A stretch of DNA of 64,000 bases. Source: Citrobacter tructae. GTDB taxonomy: Bacteria > Pseudomonadota > Gammaproteobacteria > Enterobacterales > Enterobacteriaceae. Below are positions 20,082 to 30,435 of the stretch, one piece after another; position 1 is the first letter of the stretch; each line of letters opens with the position of its first letter. The stretch is taken from assembly GCF_004684345.1 (NCBI RefSeq), contig NZ_CP038469.1:1054001-1118000 (forward strand). The letters run 5' to 3'. The notes beneath the pieces are model-generated. The model was given only the letters and a program-made list of their open reading frames with translations, was not told the DNA's origin and did no database searches. A program made the translations under genes and the position numbers.

Positions 20082-21455
20082 TTATTTCAACAGACGAACC
20101 CGGCAGCTTTTGCCTTTAATCTTACCGTTTTGTAGCTGCTTCCACGCTTTATGCGCGACGGACTGACGAACCGCCACGTAGACATGCGTTGGATGTACGG
20201 CAATCTTGCCGATGTCGGTCCCATCCAGACCCATATCACCGGTCAACGCACCCAGAACATCGCCTGGACGCATTTTTGCCTTTTTGCCACCATCAATGCA
20301 CAGCGTCGCCATCTCAGCCTCAAGCGGCACTAATGGACCATTGCCTGGTGCAGGCAACCAGTTCAGCTTTAACTGTAGCATTTCAGAAAGAATATTGGCT
20401 CGCTGGGCCTCTTCTGGCGCACAGAAGCTAATGGCCAAACCGCTATTACCGGCACGCGCGGTACGTCCTATACGATGCACATGCACTTCCGGATCCCATG
20501 CCAATTCGTAGTTAACCACCAGCTCGAGCGATTTAATATCAAGACCACGCGCCGCAACATCGGTTGCCACCAGCACGCGCGCGCTACCATTAGCAAAACG
20601 GACCAGTGTCTGATCGCGATCGCGCTGCTCCAGGTCGCCATGTAATGACAGCGCACTTTGCCCTGCTGCATTCAGTGCATCACACACAGCCTGACAATCT
20701 TTTTTGGTATTACAGAAAACAACGCACGATGCGGGCTGATGCTGGCTAAGCAATTTTTGCAGCAGCGAAATTTTGCCGTGGGTGGAGGTTTCAAAAAACT
20801 GTTGTTCGATTGCCGGCAGCGCATCCACCGTATCGATTTCAATGGCTAGCGGATTTTGCTGCACCCGACCACTGATCGCGGCAATCGCTTCCGGCCAGGT
20901 TGCCGAAAACAGCAACGTTTGACGTGATGTAGGCGCAAAGCGGATCACGTCATCAATGGCATCGCTAAAGCCCATGTCCAGCATGCGATCGGCTTCATCC
21001 ATCACCAGCGTATTCAGGGCTTCCAGCGAGACGGTGCCTTTTTGCAGATGGTCAAGTAAGCGGCCCGGCGTGGCAACAATAATATGTGGCGCATGCTGCA
21101 GAGAATCACGTTGTGCACCAAAGGGTTGCCCGCCACATAAGGTTAAAATCTTGGTGTTCGGTAGAAAACGCGCTAAACGACGCAGTTCGCCAGCCACCTG
21201 GTCAGCAAGCTCACGCGTGGGGCACAGGACCAGCGACTGTGTCTGGAACAGCGCGGCATCAATGTGCTGTAACAGTCCAAGACCAAACGCGGCCGTTTTG
21301 CCACTGCCGGTTTTTGCCTGCACGCGAACATCTTTTCCTGCCAGGATAGCTGGCAGCGCAGCGGCCTGAACAGGCGTCATTTCAAGATAACCCAGCTCGT
21401 TAAGATTCTCGAGTTGGGCGGCAGGTAAAACATTCAGGGTAGAAAAAGCGGTCAC
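20082..21455 (-). CDS. dbpA: ATP-dependent RNA helicase DbpA
   Basis: 457 residues, the usual DbpA length. DEAD-box motifs in order: Q-motif region TPVQAAALP, Walker A AKTGSGKT, PTRELA, TPGR, DEADR, SAT (FSATWP), then LVATDVAARGLD and HRIGRTARAG. The last 70 or so residues form the RRM-like domain (ATLCIDGGKKAKMRPGDVLG) that binds hairpin 92 of 23S rRNA and targets the helicase to large-subunit assembly. It is convergent with ttcA. Confidence 0.96.
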   Translation of the reverse strand: MTAFSTLNVLPAAQLENLNELGYLEMTPVQAAALPAILAGKDVRVQAKTGSGKTAAFGLGLLQHIDAALFQTQSLVLCPTRELADQVAGELRRLARFLPNTKILTLCGGQPFGAQRDSLQHAPHIIVATPGRLLDHLQKGTVSLEALNTLVMDEADRMLDMGFSDAIDDVIRFAPTSRQTLLFSATWPEAIAAISGRVQQNPLAIEIDTVDALPAIEQQFFETSTHGKISLLQKLLSQHQPASCVVFCNTKKDCQAVCDALNAAGQSALSLHGDLEQRDRDQTLVRFANGSARVLVATDVAARGLDIKSLELVVNYELAWDPEVHVHRIGRTARAGNSGLAISFCAPEEAQRANILSEMLQLKLNWLPAPGNGPLVPLEAEMATLCIDGGKKAKMRPGDVLGALTGDMGLDGTDIGKIAVHPTHVYVAVRQSVAHKAWKQLQNGKIKGKSCRVRLLK

Positions 21456-21483
21456 AATTTAATCTCGCGGTAAAAACTCACAA

Positions 21484-21666
21484 TCAGCAGGCGCGTATCC
21501 TCGCAGATCTACGCCCGTGATGCGACATTTTAATCGGTTCTTCATCCGGCGGCGGATCCGGCATCGGCTGCGGACGGGGTATCGGGTCAGGAATGGGTAC
21601 CGGGTCGGTCGGTACAGAATCGGGGTTGAATGTGGGCAACTGCAACAATAGCATTAGACAGGTCAT
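21484..21666 (-). CDS. Small proline-rich protein, 60 aa
   Basis: A 60-codon gene starting at the ATG 21666, right after TGGAGGGGAT, a strong ribosome binding site; an in-frame ATG 15 bases upstream overlaps that site. After a short hydrophobic start (LMLLLQLPTF) the sequence becomes a run of Pro, Asp and acidic residues (about residues 17-44) and ends in a basic tail (HHGRRSARIRAC). It resembles a proline-rich small protein that I recall from ribosome profiling in E. coli next to dbpA, but I am not sure of the name. Function unknown. It lies just after the fnrS terminator. Confidence 0.6.
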   Translation of the reverse strand: MTCLMLLLQLPTFNPDSVPTDPVPIPDPIPRPQPMPDPPPDEEPIKMSHHGRRSARIRAC

Positions 21667-21723
21667 ATCCCCTCCAGTCATTCAGGTTGACTCTTTTAGG
21701 GTAGACGCTGATTTCCTGCAGGC

Positions 21724-21845
21724 AAAAAAAAGCCGACTAATCTAAGTCGGCGTCGTACGAATCAATTGTGCTATGCAGTAATTCAAAAAAGGAAGTAAGA
21801 CAATATGGAGCGCAACGCCCATCGCTTGACGTTGCATTCACCTGC
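21724..21845 (-). ncRNA. fnrS: FnrS anaerobic small RNA
   Basis: On the minus strand the sequence begins GCAGGTGAATGCAACGTCAA and continues GGGCGTTGCGCTCC and TTACTTCCTTTTTTG, the conserved target-pairing parts of FnrS. It ends with GCCGACTTAGATTAGTCGGC and eight T. At 122 nt and in the zntB-dbpA interval, it matches the E. coli locus. FnrS is induced by FNR without oxygen and, with Hfq, represses genes of aerobic metabolism such as sodB. Ends are set by homology and by the T run. Confidence 0.95.
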
Positions 21846-21880
21846 GAGAGAGATATTGCCCCGAATAGGTAGACGGTTTA

Positions 21881-21894
21881 TTGACTTCGCTCAA
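21881..21894 (-). promoter_or_regulatory. FNR box of the fnrS promoter
   Basis: TTGAGCGAAGTCAA on the minus strand fits TTGAT-N4-ATCAA with two changes, centred about 42 bp upstream of the predicted fnrS start. That is the class II activator position expected for FNR. Confidence 0.8.
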
Positions 21895-21940
21895 AATATT
21901 AAGCGTTTTCGCTTACGAAACGCGGTAAAAAACGTTGTTG

Positions 21941-22954
<1,014 letters not shown>

Positions 22955-23037
22955 TTAGTCTAGCCTGCAGAATATGTTAAGCAATATCTCTTTATCCCAT
23001 TGTGCTGAAATGATTCAGAAAAGATAAATTGAAATGA

Positions 23038-23061
23038 AAACGCCGACGACGTCGGCGTTGG
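23038..23061 (-). terminator. Terminator of the chemotaxis-receptor gene
   Basis: AACGCCGAC and GTCGGCGTT form a 9-bp stem with a GAC/GTC loop. On the minus strand it is followed by TTTTCATTTC, 12 bases beyond the stop of the receptor gene. Confidence 0.75.
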
Positions 23062-23072
23062 TGGCAGCAGGG

Positions 23073-24239
23073 TCAGAATGAATGACCGTATTTATCTCGT
23101 CGGCTTAGAGCAGGTGGCGTTGTCGCGCCACGAGGTTGCGCGAATAATTCAGGTGATGAGGCATTACTTAAATTAAATTTATGTGTCCGCAACTGCAGGT
23201 CGTTCACCTGATTTTTCAGAATGCCTGATGAACCCGATAACTCATCAACCATAGTCGCATTACTTTGGGTCACGCTTTCCAGCTCAACCAGGGCTTGGGT
23301 AATCTTAACGATACCTTTCTCCTGCTCCCGCGTGGTGGTTAATATCTCCCCCATCAACTGATTTAATTGCCCGGCACCACCCACAATATCCTGCATATTT
23401 TTTTCTGCTTCACGGACAATGGCCGCCCCTTCGCGGACATTGTAATGCGTTTCATCAATCAGTCGTTTAATATTCTTTGCCGCTTCTGCACTGCGATGAG
23501 CCAGCGTTCTTACCTCTCCCGCTACCACCGAGAATCCCTTGCCGTGCTCGCCTGCTCGTGCTGATTCCACCGCCGCGTTCAATGCCAGAATATTCGTCTG
23601 GAAGGCAATGCCGTCAATCAGCGCAATTATTTCTGTCATCTGCTGCGCGCATTCGGTGATCGAGTGCATATTGGTTGCGACCTGTACCATTAATTCCCCC
23701 CCCTGACGGGCGGATTGTGTGGCGATATTCGCCTGGGCGCTGGCCAGTTGCGTATTCTCAGCATTATTTCGCGTGCTGATGGCTATCTCATCCATACTGG
23801 CGGCGGTTTGCGTTAGCGCCCCTGACTGCTGCTCTGTTTTCACCGAGAGTTCTGCACTGCGATCTGCAAGCTGTTCAGAGAGCATCATCGCCGTGCGTGA
23901 AGAGGTGCGGATTTCACTAACTAACGTGGAAATATTACTCGATAAACTGTTGATGCCGGGGATAAGGCGACCCGCGCAGTTATTACCAAATTCAGGAATG
24001 CTGATCGCCAGATTCCCTGAAGTGACCTCCTCAATGCTCTTTTTCACGGTATTGATTGGTACGACGAGATATTTCGTCATATACCACCACAGACACAATA
24101 TCGAAACAAGGCTCACCACGTTGGTATATATAATAACATCAAGCCCTGCTGATAATAATAGTTCCATCACATTGAGAATAAAATGCGTTAATATCAGAAA
24201 TGAAATAATAAACGTCCTGACGCTAATATTATTTAACAT
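23073..24239 (-). CDS. Methyl-accepting chemotaxis-type protein without a ligand-binding domain
   Basis: 388 residues from ATG 24239 (AGGAT upstream); a TTG six codons earlier is possible. Two membrane segments (TFIISFLILTHFILNVMEL and DVIIYTNVVSLVSILCLWWYM) are separated by only a few residues, so there is no periplasmic sensor. A HAMP-like linker (VVPINTVKKSIEEV) and a full MCP signalling domain follow. The hairpin tip reads IDGIAFQTNILALNAAVESARAGEHGKGFSVVAGEVR, described here by its conserved EAARAGE-type core. The C-terminus (KYGHSF) lacks the NWxxF tether. It resembles a Salmonella gene next to zntB. The input signal is unknown. Confidence 0.87.
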   Translation of the reverse strand: MLNNISVRTFIISFLILTHFILNVMELLLSAGLDVIIYTNVVSLVSILCLWWYMTKYLVVPINTVKKSIEEVTSGNLAISIPEFGNNCAGRLIPGINSLSSNISTLVSEIRTSSRTAMMLSEQLADRSAELSVKTEQQSGALTQTAASMDEIAISTRNNAENTQLASAQANIATQSARQGGELMVQVATNMHSITECAQQMTEIIALIDGIAFQTNILALNAAVESARAGEHGKGFSVVAGEVRTLAHRSAEAAKNIKRLIDETHYNVREGAAIVREAEKNMQDIVGGAGQLNQLMGEILTTTREQEKGIVKITQALVELESVTQSNATMVDELSGSSGILKNQVNDLQLRTHKFNLSNASSPELFAQPRGATTPPALSRRDKYGHSF

Positions 24240-24656
24240 TTTAATCCTGCTCACCAAGAAATAACGCGAATGCGGGTAATAATTTTTATAGCAGTTGTGA
24301 TGCAGATTACCATTCGCTTATGCGGAAACCTGAATATTCAATTAGACCCTGCCTTCCTTTCACTTAAGTCGCATTATCGAACCTGCAATTTCCATTAATG
24401 CAGCATTTTACTCTGACAAAGCCGTTCACCACACCCACAGTCAGATTATTGTGATAAGGAGCACGCGGAGCATACAAAACACACAAATGATAAATTTCAT
24501 GAATGATTTCACGAGTGAACACCGGACATTTCCCAAGTTATAACGGCTCAAACTCATGCTCGAGGTTAAAAAATACGAACAGTCCTGGTTTTATCGGGTT
24601 AACTTGACAAAACATGCTAGATTTAACATCACGGTTTTTTATATATAGGTAGTACG
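24240..24656. other. 417-bp divergent intergenic region
   Basis: This AT-rich gap separates the divergent chemotaxis-type and MHYT genes and should hold both promoters. TTGACA at 24604-24609 could be a -35 element for the MHYT gene, but no good -10 box lies 16-18 bases away. I found no small gene with a convincing start, no sRNA that I recognise and no strong dyad. Confidence 0.5.
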
Positions 24657-26771
24657 ATGTTGCACGTGTCGTGGGATCCAGTACTGATTGGGATTTCCTT
24701 TGTGGTCGCCTTTATTGCTTCTTTTATTGCTCTCGACAGTGCGGGAAAAGTGGCAATCTCCAGTCGACGAGAATCGACCTTCTGGCGGTTATCCGGTGGT
24801 GCAACACTGGGTATGGGGATCTGGTCAATGCATTTCATTGGTATGCTGGCCATGAAAATGAGCATGCCTATTAACTACCATTTCGTGCTCACCGCGTGCT
24901 CTTTCCTTATTGCCCTTATTAGCGCGACGCTGGCTATCAATATCGCCATATCCGGCCAGACGTTATCAACAAAACGCCTTGTCGCCGCCACCGGTCTATT
25001 AAGCACTGGCGTGGTAGCGATGCACTACGTTGGCATGATGGCCATTATTGAACATGTGGCGATTCTCTGGGATCGCACGCTGATTCTGCTCTCGGTGGTC
25101 ATTGCCATCGTGGCGTCGGGCGTGGGCTTATGGCTGGCCTTTCATTTACGCCAAAATACCCGACGTGTGTTGATCAACCGCCTTATTGCCGCGCTCATTA
25201 TGGCGCTGGCTATTGCTTCTATGCATTACACTGGGATGGGTGCGGCGACCTTCACTCACTTCGAACACACCGCGCACGAGGGAATCAGCACGCTGGAACT
25301 CTCCATCTGGGTCAGTGCCATAACCCTAGTAATACTAGGTATTATGCTGGTTATTTCGATGGTGGATTCCCAACTGCGAACATCACGTCTGGCAGATAAT
25401 TTGCACCAGTTGAACTGCCAGCTTGAACATCAGGTCCACTTTGATCCGCTGACGGGATTGGCTAACCGTACCCAGATTGATGCCTGTTTACAGACCTGCC
25501 TGCAGTATTCCAAACTGCATAAATACCCATTTGCGCTGGTCTTTATCGACCTCGATCGGTTCAAAGTGGTCAACGATACCTGGGGTCATCACATTGGCGA
25601 TCAACTGCTGATCGCCAGTACCCAGCGCATCTATACCTGCCTTGATGACACAATGACGCTCGCCAGACTGGGAGGTGATGAATTTATTTTGCTGGTCCCG
25701 AACAGCGACACAGATGCCGTCTCCACCCTGTTGACCCGTATTGCAGATGTTATCAAAGAGCCGTTTACGCTTTGTGGACATACCCTTCGGGTTTCGTTAA
25801 GCGCAGGGAGCAGTATTTATCCCGAGCATGGCGCAACGCTGCATGAGTTAAAAGTGAAGGCTGATATGGCGATGTACCATGTCAAACAGGCTGGCAGAAA
25901 CGGTTGGGCAATTTATACCCCTGAAATGGAGACGATCGCGGATACGCCCCCAACCTTTTTGCAGGAACTGTCACAAGCACTTGAACGCAATCAATTCGAG
26001 TTATGGTATCAGCCTAAATATACCGCTGACGATCATACACTAGCCGGTTTTGAGGCACTCCTCCGCTGGCATCACCCCGAACGCGGCATACTGTTACCTG
26101 CTGAATTTCTTCCTGCGCTCGAGGAGACGGGTTTGATCATTCCCGTCGGCACCTGGGTGATTCATCAGGCTTGTTTTCAGTTACATCAATGGAGGTCTCA
26201 AGGTTATAGCCATTGGACTCTCGCAGTTAATCTTTCATCCGTGCAGTTTGAACAGCATGATATCGTCGATATTGTCTGCAGTGCCCTCGCACAATATCAG
26301 ATATCACCGACGCAATTAACGCTGGAACTGACAGAAAGTACAGCCCTTAAAGATTTAAAACGCAGCGTGGACGTGTTGAATACGTTTTCAGATCTCGGCA
26401 TCACCGTTTCTATTGATGATTTCGGCACCGGTTATTCAAATATACTGATGTTAAAGTCGCTCCCGGCGCAGGAATTAAAAATCGACAGACTATTTGTCAA
26501 AGATATTAGTGAGAACAGCAAAAACACAAAAATCGTGTCTACTATTATTGACATAGCCCACTCGATGAATATGTGCGTTGTGGCTGAAGGCATCGAGACG
26601 CAGGAGCAAGAAATGCTGCTAACCCAAATGGGATGCAGAGTATTACAAGGCTACCTGTTTGCTAAACCACTGCCCGCACACCAGATTCATGAATTAATGC
26701 ACGCAGAAAGCAACGTAAAACCGAAACTGGCCGTACAACCATTGTCTCACCGACATTCAATACCATTGTGA
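24657..26771 (+). CDS. MHYT-GGDEF-EAL cyclic-di-GMP signalling protein
   Basis: 704 residues in three parts. Residues 1-245 form a seven-helix MHYT sensor with its three repeats: MHFIGM, MHYVGM and MHYTGM, proposed in the family to bind a metal and sense O2, CO or NO. A GGDEF domain follows (FDPLTGLANR, then RLGGDEF near 345). It has no RxxD inhibition site. The EAL domain looks catalytically complete: FEALLRW, NLSSVQF, ELTES, IDDFGTGYS, KIDRLFV, AEGIET and QGYLFAKPL. It could therefore make or break c-di-GMP; direction is not decidable from sequence. It lies 67 bp upstream of dgcM on the same strand. Confidence 0.93.
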   Translation: MLHVSWDPVLIGISFVVAFIASFIALDSAGKVAISSRRESTFWRLSGGATLGMGIWSMHFIGMLAMKMSMPINYHFVLTACSFLIALISATLAINIAISGQTLSTKRLVAATGLLSTGVVAMHYVGMMAIIEHVAILWDRTLILLSVVIAIVASGVGLWLAFHLRQNTRRVLINRLIAALIMALAIASMHYTGMGAATFTHFEHTAHEGISTLELSIWVSAITLVILGIMLVISMVDSQLRTSRLADNLHQLNCQLEHQVHFDPLTGLANRTQIDACLQTCLQYSKLHKYPFALVFIDLDRFKVVNDTWGHHIGDQLLIASTQRIYTCLDDTMTLARLGGDEFILLVPNSDTDAVSTLLTRIADVIKEPFTLCGHTLRVSLSAGSSIYPEHGATLHELKVKADMAMYHVKQAGRNGWAIYTPEMETIADTPPTFLQELSQALERNQFELWYQPKYTADDHTLAGFEALLRWHHPERGILLPAEFLPALEETGLIIPVGTWVIHQACFQLHQWRSQGYSHWTLAVNLSSVQFEQHDIVDIVCSALAQYQISPTQLTLELTESTALKDLKRSVDVLNTFSDLGITVSIDDFGTGYSNILMLKSLPAQELKIDRLFVKDISENSKNTKIVSTIIDIAHSMNMCVVAEGIETQEQEMLLTQMGCRVLQGYLFAKPLPAHQIHELMHAESNVKPKLAVQPLSHRHSIPL

Positions 26772-26838
26772 GACTGAATAATGACTATTAATTGCCAGTC
26801 AGTCGGCAACACAGCCAATGAAGATAACGGGATTATCG

Positions 26839-28071
26839 ATGAGCATAAACGAACTGCATTCACTGGATTTATTAACCATTCCGGTTTGGATCGTTTCGCC
26901 ACATACCGAAGAACTGATATTCGCCAATGCCGTTGCACGGGAAATCATGCAAGCTGCGGATTTTTCCCGACTCAGAAAGGGATTATTCTCGACCCATGCC
27001 CAGGCTGATTTAACCATGTATCTCTGCGACCTGAAAAATCATCATGATATCGTAGAAATTCTTACGGTTTACCGGAACGGAGAGGAAATTGCGCAGGCCT
27101 GTCGCCTGTCTATCAGGGAGCTGGCTGAGTGTGGTGATGTCATCCTTTTTGAAGGCATTGAAACCCCGGCAGCTCAGGGACTAAAAGCCAGCCGTTCCGC
27201 CAACTATCAGCGTAAAAAACAGGGGTTCTACGCCCGTTTTTTCCTGACAAACTCAGCGCCAATGCTGCTCATCGATCCGTCCCGCGATGGGCTGATTGTC
27301 GATGCGAATCTCAGCGCCCTTAACTTCTATGGTTATAGCCATGACATGATGTGTCAGAAGCATACCTGGGAAATCAATATGCTGGGGCGTCATATCTTAC
27401 CGGTGATGCATAAAATAGCGCAGCTGCCCGGAGGCCATAAGCCCTTACATTTTGTCCACAAACTTGCCGATGGCACCACTCGCCACGTGCAAACCTACGC
27501 AGGCCCAATCGAGATTTACGGTAATAAACTGATGCTGTGCATCATTCATGATATTACCGAACAAAAACGCCTCGAACAGGAACTGGAACGGGCTGCTCTG
27601 CATGACGCGTTAACCGGATTACTCAACCGCAGACATTTTTATCAAGTCACCGAGCCGGAGCACTCGCACGTCATGTCGCTGACTCAGGACTACAGCTTGC
27701 TACTGATCGACACCGATCGTTTTAAAAGCATTAACGATCTCTTTGGCCATTTAAAGGGGGATGAAGTGCTTTGTGCGCTGGCACGCACGCTGGAAACCTG
27801 CGCGCGCAAGGACGATCTGGTGTTCCGTTGGGGAGGTGAAGAGTTTGTGCTGCTCCTGCCACGTACGCCTCTCGACGTTGCCCTCAATCTTGCAGAAACG
27901 ATACGCGCCACGGTAGCCAGAGTCAGCCTGCCAGGACTTCCCCGCTTTACCGTCAGTATTGGCGTGGCACGACACGAAGCGAATGAAAGCATTGATGAAT
28001 TATTCAAACGCGTGGACGATGCGTTATACAAAGCCAAGAATGAAGGCAGAAACCGGGTACTGGCGGCCTGA
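26839..28071 (+). CDS. dgcM: Diguanylate cyclase DgcM (YdaM)
   Basis: 410 residues from ATG 26839, the E. coli length; an ATG seven codons upstream is not used in the family. The N-terminal half contains PAS-type sensor regions (VWIVSPHTEELIFANAVAR and APMLLIDPSRDGLIVDANLS). A GGDEF domain with RWGGEEF and an upstream RKDD inhibition site (RxxD, five residues before GGEEF) follows, so it should be an active, feedback-inhibited cyclase. In E. coli, DgcM binds MlrA and turns on csgD and curli. It converges on smrA with 11 bp between. Confidence 0.95.
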   Translation: MSINELHSLDLLTIPVWIVSPHTEELIFANAVAREIMQAADFSRLRKGLFSTHAQADLTMYLCDLKNHHDIVEILTVYRNGEEIAQACRLSIRELAECGDVILFEGIETPAAQGLKASRSANYQRKKQGFYARFFLTNSAPMLLIDPSRDGLIVDANLSALNFYGYSHDMMCQKHTWEINMLGRHILPVMHKIAQLPGGHKPLHFVHKLADGTTRHVQTYAGPIEIYGNKLMLCIIHDITEQKRLEQELERAALHDALTGLLNRRHFYQVTEPEHSHVMSLTQDYSLLLIDTDRFKSINDLFGHLKGDEVLCALARTLETCARKDDLVFRWGGEEFVLLLPRTPLDVALNLAETIRATVARVSLPGLPRFTVSIGVARHEANESIDELFKRVDDALYKAKNEGRNRVLAA

Positions 28072-28082
28072 AGTAGAGTCCG

Positions 28083-28646
28083 TTAGCGACTGCGCTTCGC
28101 GTGTCGCTCCCAGTTTTCTTGCTTTGCCTGCACCGTTTTGCGTAGCGCAACGTAGCATGCCCCGCTGCCACCGTGGTGCGGCAGTGCGCTACAGTAGGCC
28201 TGCACGTCATCAAACTCCGTCAACCAGCGCGCCACATAGCTGCGCACAATATTGGCATGGGAATTATCGTCTCGTCCCTTGCCGTGAATAATGAGCACAT
28301 TGCGCAGCCTCTCCTGCCGGGCCCGGTGTATAAAACTGAATAACATCTGACGGCACGTTTCAACCGACTGGCGCAGGAGATTGAGGCTCGCCTGCTGGGG
28401 GTACTTTCCGTTTCGCAACTTGTCGGTAACGCCCTGCTGTAAACCCTCGCGACGAAACGCCAGCGATTCGCTCAACGGTACGATATCCAGGAAGTCTGTC
28501 GAGAGAAAATTATCCAACTGCAACGTATCGATACGTGTCAGGTTGCGGAGATTGCGCGAAGGCTGCCAGTGGATATCGGTACGGCCTTTCAACGGTTCAA
28601 CATCCCCCATAGCGTCCAGAAACAACGATGCATCTTCAGGGTTCAT
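28083..28646 (-). CDS. smrA: Smr-domain protein SmrA (YdaL)
   Basis: 187 residues, the E. coli length. The C-terminal small MutS-related domain shows the conserved VLIIHGKGRDD loop (about 121-131) and the terminal HGGSGACYVALRK. Smr domains are nucleases: SmrA/SmrB relatives cut RNA or branched DNA, and SmrB acts on collided ribosomes, so RNA cleavage is plausible. The N-terminal half has the usual LDLHGY-like motif replaced by TDIHWQPSRNLRNL-type sequence. It is convergent with dgcM and divergent from ogt. Confidence 0.93.
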   Translation of the reverse strand: MNPEDASLFLDAMGDVEPLKGRTDIHWQPSRNLRNLTRIDTLQLDNFLSTDFLDIVPLSESLAFRREGLQQGVTDKLRNGKYPQQASLNLLRQSVETCRQMLFSFIHRARQERLRNVLIIHGKGRDDNSHANIVRSYVARWLTEFDDVQAYCSALPHHGGSGACYVALRKTVQAKQENWERHAKRSR

Positions 28647-28820
28647 GTCTCATCCTCCAGCGTTTTGCGACAGCCATTATCATAACCGTGCACTATTCTA
28701 CCGACAACGGCTTACAGTTATTTCCAATAAAAGGGGGTATAGCTGCGAATATCCATGGCGTGATATGGTGTATCCCCGCGACTGACACGGGTATTGCCCC
28801 TCCTGAATTGAGAGAAACGG

Positions 28821-29336
28821 ATGCTTAATTTACTTGAAGACTCCATCGCCACACCGCTAGGCCCACTGTGGATCATCTGCGATGAACAATTTCGCCTGCG
28901 CGCCGTCGAATGGGAACAGTACAGCGATCGTATGGAGCAACTGCTGGATATTCACTATCGCACTGAAGGTTATCAGCGCATTGCCGCCAAAAATCCCGGT
29001 GGGTTGAGCGATAAACTGTCCGAGTATTTTGCGGGTAATCTGAGCATCATTGATACGCTGGAAACCGCTACTGCGGGAACCCCGTTTCAGCGGGAAGTCT
29101 GGCGAGCGCTACGCGAGATCCCCTGTGGTCAGGTGATGCATTATGGACAACTGGCCGAACAACTGGGGCGTCCCGGTGCCGCCAGAGCCGTCGGTGCCGC
29201 AAACGGTTCTAACCCAGTCAGCATTGTTGTTCCCTGCCATCGTGTGATTGGACGCAACGGCACCATGACAGGATATGCGGGTGGTGTGCAGCGAAAAGAG
29301 TGGTTATTGCGCCACGAAGGTTATTTGCTGCTCTAG
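28821..29336 (+). CDS. ogt: O6-methylguanine-DNA methyltransferase Ogt
   Basis: 171 residues, the E. coli length. Ogt moves alkyl groups from O6-alkylguanine or O4-alkylthymine in DNA to its own cysteine. The active-site motif is [10 protein letters not shown] (Cys near 139), preceded by the helix-turn-helix [25 protein letters not shown] recognition element and followed by [16 protein letters not shown] follows TTGAGAGAAACGG. It lies between smrA and fnr; in K-12 the abg genes separate smrA from ogt. Confidence 0.97.
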   Translation: MLNLLEDSIATPLGPLWIICDEQFRLRAVEWEQYSDRMEQLLDIHYRTEGYQRIAAKNPGGLSDKLSEYFAGNLSIIDTLETATAGTPFQREVWRALREIPCGQVMHYGQLAEQLGRPGAARAVGAANGSNPVSIVVPCHRVIGRNGTMTGYAGGVQRKEWLLRHEGYLLL

Positions 29337-29498
29337 AATCCAGGCAATTAATGCCCTATTCATCACACTTCTATATAAAGCAACCTCAGATAAAGTGTGG
29401 ATAATCAGGCACATAAAGAACATTCACCCCATTTATACCTGAATTATTCTCTATTGGGAGTACCTCAGGCTTACGTGCTCACCAAAAAGATGTTAAAA

Positions 29499-29512
29499 TT
29501 GACAAATATCAA
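29499..29512 (+). promoter_or_regulatory. FNR box upstream of fnr
   Basis: TTGACAAATATCAA fits TTGAT-N4-ATCAA with a single change and lies 20-33 bp before the fnr start codon. In E. coli, a box overlapping the fnr start site mediates anaerobic autorepression, so the same is expected here. Confidence 0.85.
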
Positions 29513-29531
29513 TTACGGCTTGAGCAGACCT

Positions 29532-30284
29532 ATGATCCCGGAAAAGCGAATTATACGGCGCATTCAGTCTGGCGGTTGTGCTATCCATTGCCAGGATTGC
29601 AGCATCAGCCAGCTTTGCATCCCGTTCACACTTAACGAGCACGAGCTGGACCAGCTCGATAATATCATTGAGCGCAAAAAGCCTATCCAAAAGGGGCAGA
29701 CGCTCTTTAAAGCAGGTGATGAACTTAAATCACTCTATGCTATCCGCTCCGGAACGATTAAAAGCTACACGATTACCGAGCAAGGTGATGAGCAAATTAC
29801 CGGTTTTCATCTGGCAGGCGATTTAGTTGGTTTTGACGCCATTGGCAGCGGTCATCACCCAAGCTTCGCGCAGGCCCTGGAAACCTCAATGGTATGTGAA
29901 ATCCCATTCGAAACCCTGGATGACCTGTCCGGTAAGATGCCGAATCTGCGTCAGCAGATGATGCGTCTGATGAGCGGCGAGATCAAAGGCGATCAGGATA
30001 TGATCCTGCTGTTGTCGAAGAAGAACGCAGAAGAACGTTTAGCGGCCTTCATCTATAACCTGTCCCGTCGTTTCGCCCAACGCGGATTCTCGCCTCGCGA
30101 ATTCCGCCTGACGATGACCCGTGGCGACATCGGTAACTACCTCGGTTTAACGGTCGAAACCATCAGCCGCCTGCTGGGTCGCTTCCAGAAAAGCGGCATG
30201 TTGGCAGTGAAAGGTAAGTATATCACTATCGAGAATAGCGACGCGCTGGCCGTTCTTGCTGGTCACACACGTAACGTTGCTTAA
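29532..30284 (+). CDS. fnr: Anaerobic regulator FNR
   Basis: 250 residues from ATG 29532, the length of E. coli FNR; the longer frame upstream runs through the promoter. The oxygen-sensing [4Fe-4S] ligands are Cys20, Cys23 and Cys29 in [16 protein letters not shown], plus a Cys in SMVCEIPFE (about 122). A cAMP-receptor-like beta roll is followed by the dimer helix with the DQDMILLL region and the DNA-recognition helix [14 protein letters not shown] (E-x2-SR). It controls the switch to anaerobic respiration and should activate fnrS in this same window. Confidence 0.98.
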   Translation: MIPEKRIIRRIQSGGCAIHCQDCSISQLCIPFTLNEHELDQLDNIIERKKPIQKGQTLFKAGDELKSLYAIRSGTIKSYTITEQGDEQITGFHLAGDLVGFDAIGSGHHPSFAQALETSMVCEIPFETLDDLSGKMPNLRQQMMRLMSGEIKGDQDMILLLSKKNAEERLAAFIYNLSRRFAQRGFSPREFRLTMTRGDIGNYLGLTVETISRLLGRFQKSGMLAVKGKYITIENSDALAVLAGHTRNVA

Positions 30285-30435
30285 TCTTTCCGCAAGCATC
30301 GCAGCTAGCCTTCTGTCAAATCGCTAAATTTTCCCGATTTATTGATCTGGCAGGAGGTTCTCCCCTGTTTCAATCCACATTATTGGGTTACTCTTTTAGT
30401 TACAAACTGCGGTGACAGTTGTAAGGAGACCCTGT

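Noticed and set aside
24374..24381. FliA (sigma-28) -10-like sequence TTCGATAA upstream of the chemotaxis-type gene
   Set aside because: Six of eight bases fit, but no TAAA -35 lies at the needed spacing.
28647..28820. McaS sRNA, which lies beside smrA in K-12
   Set aside because: No McaS-like sequence or terminator in this interval, and the abg genes that flank it are absent here.
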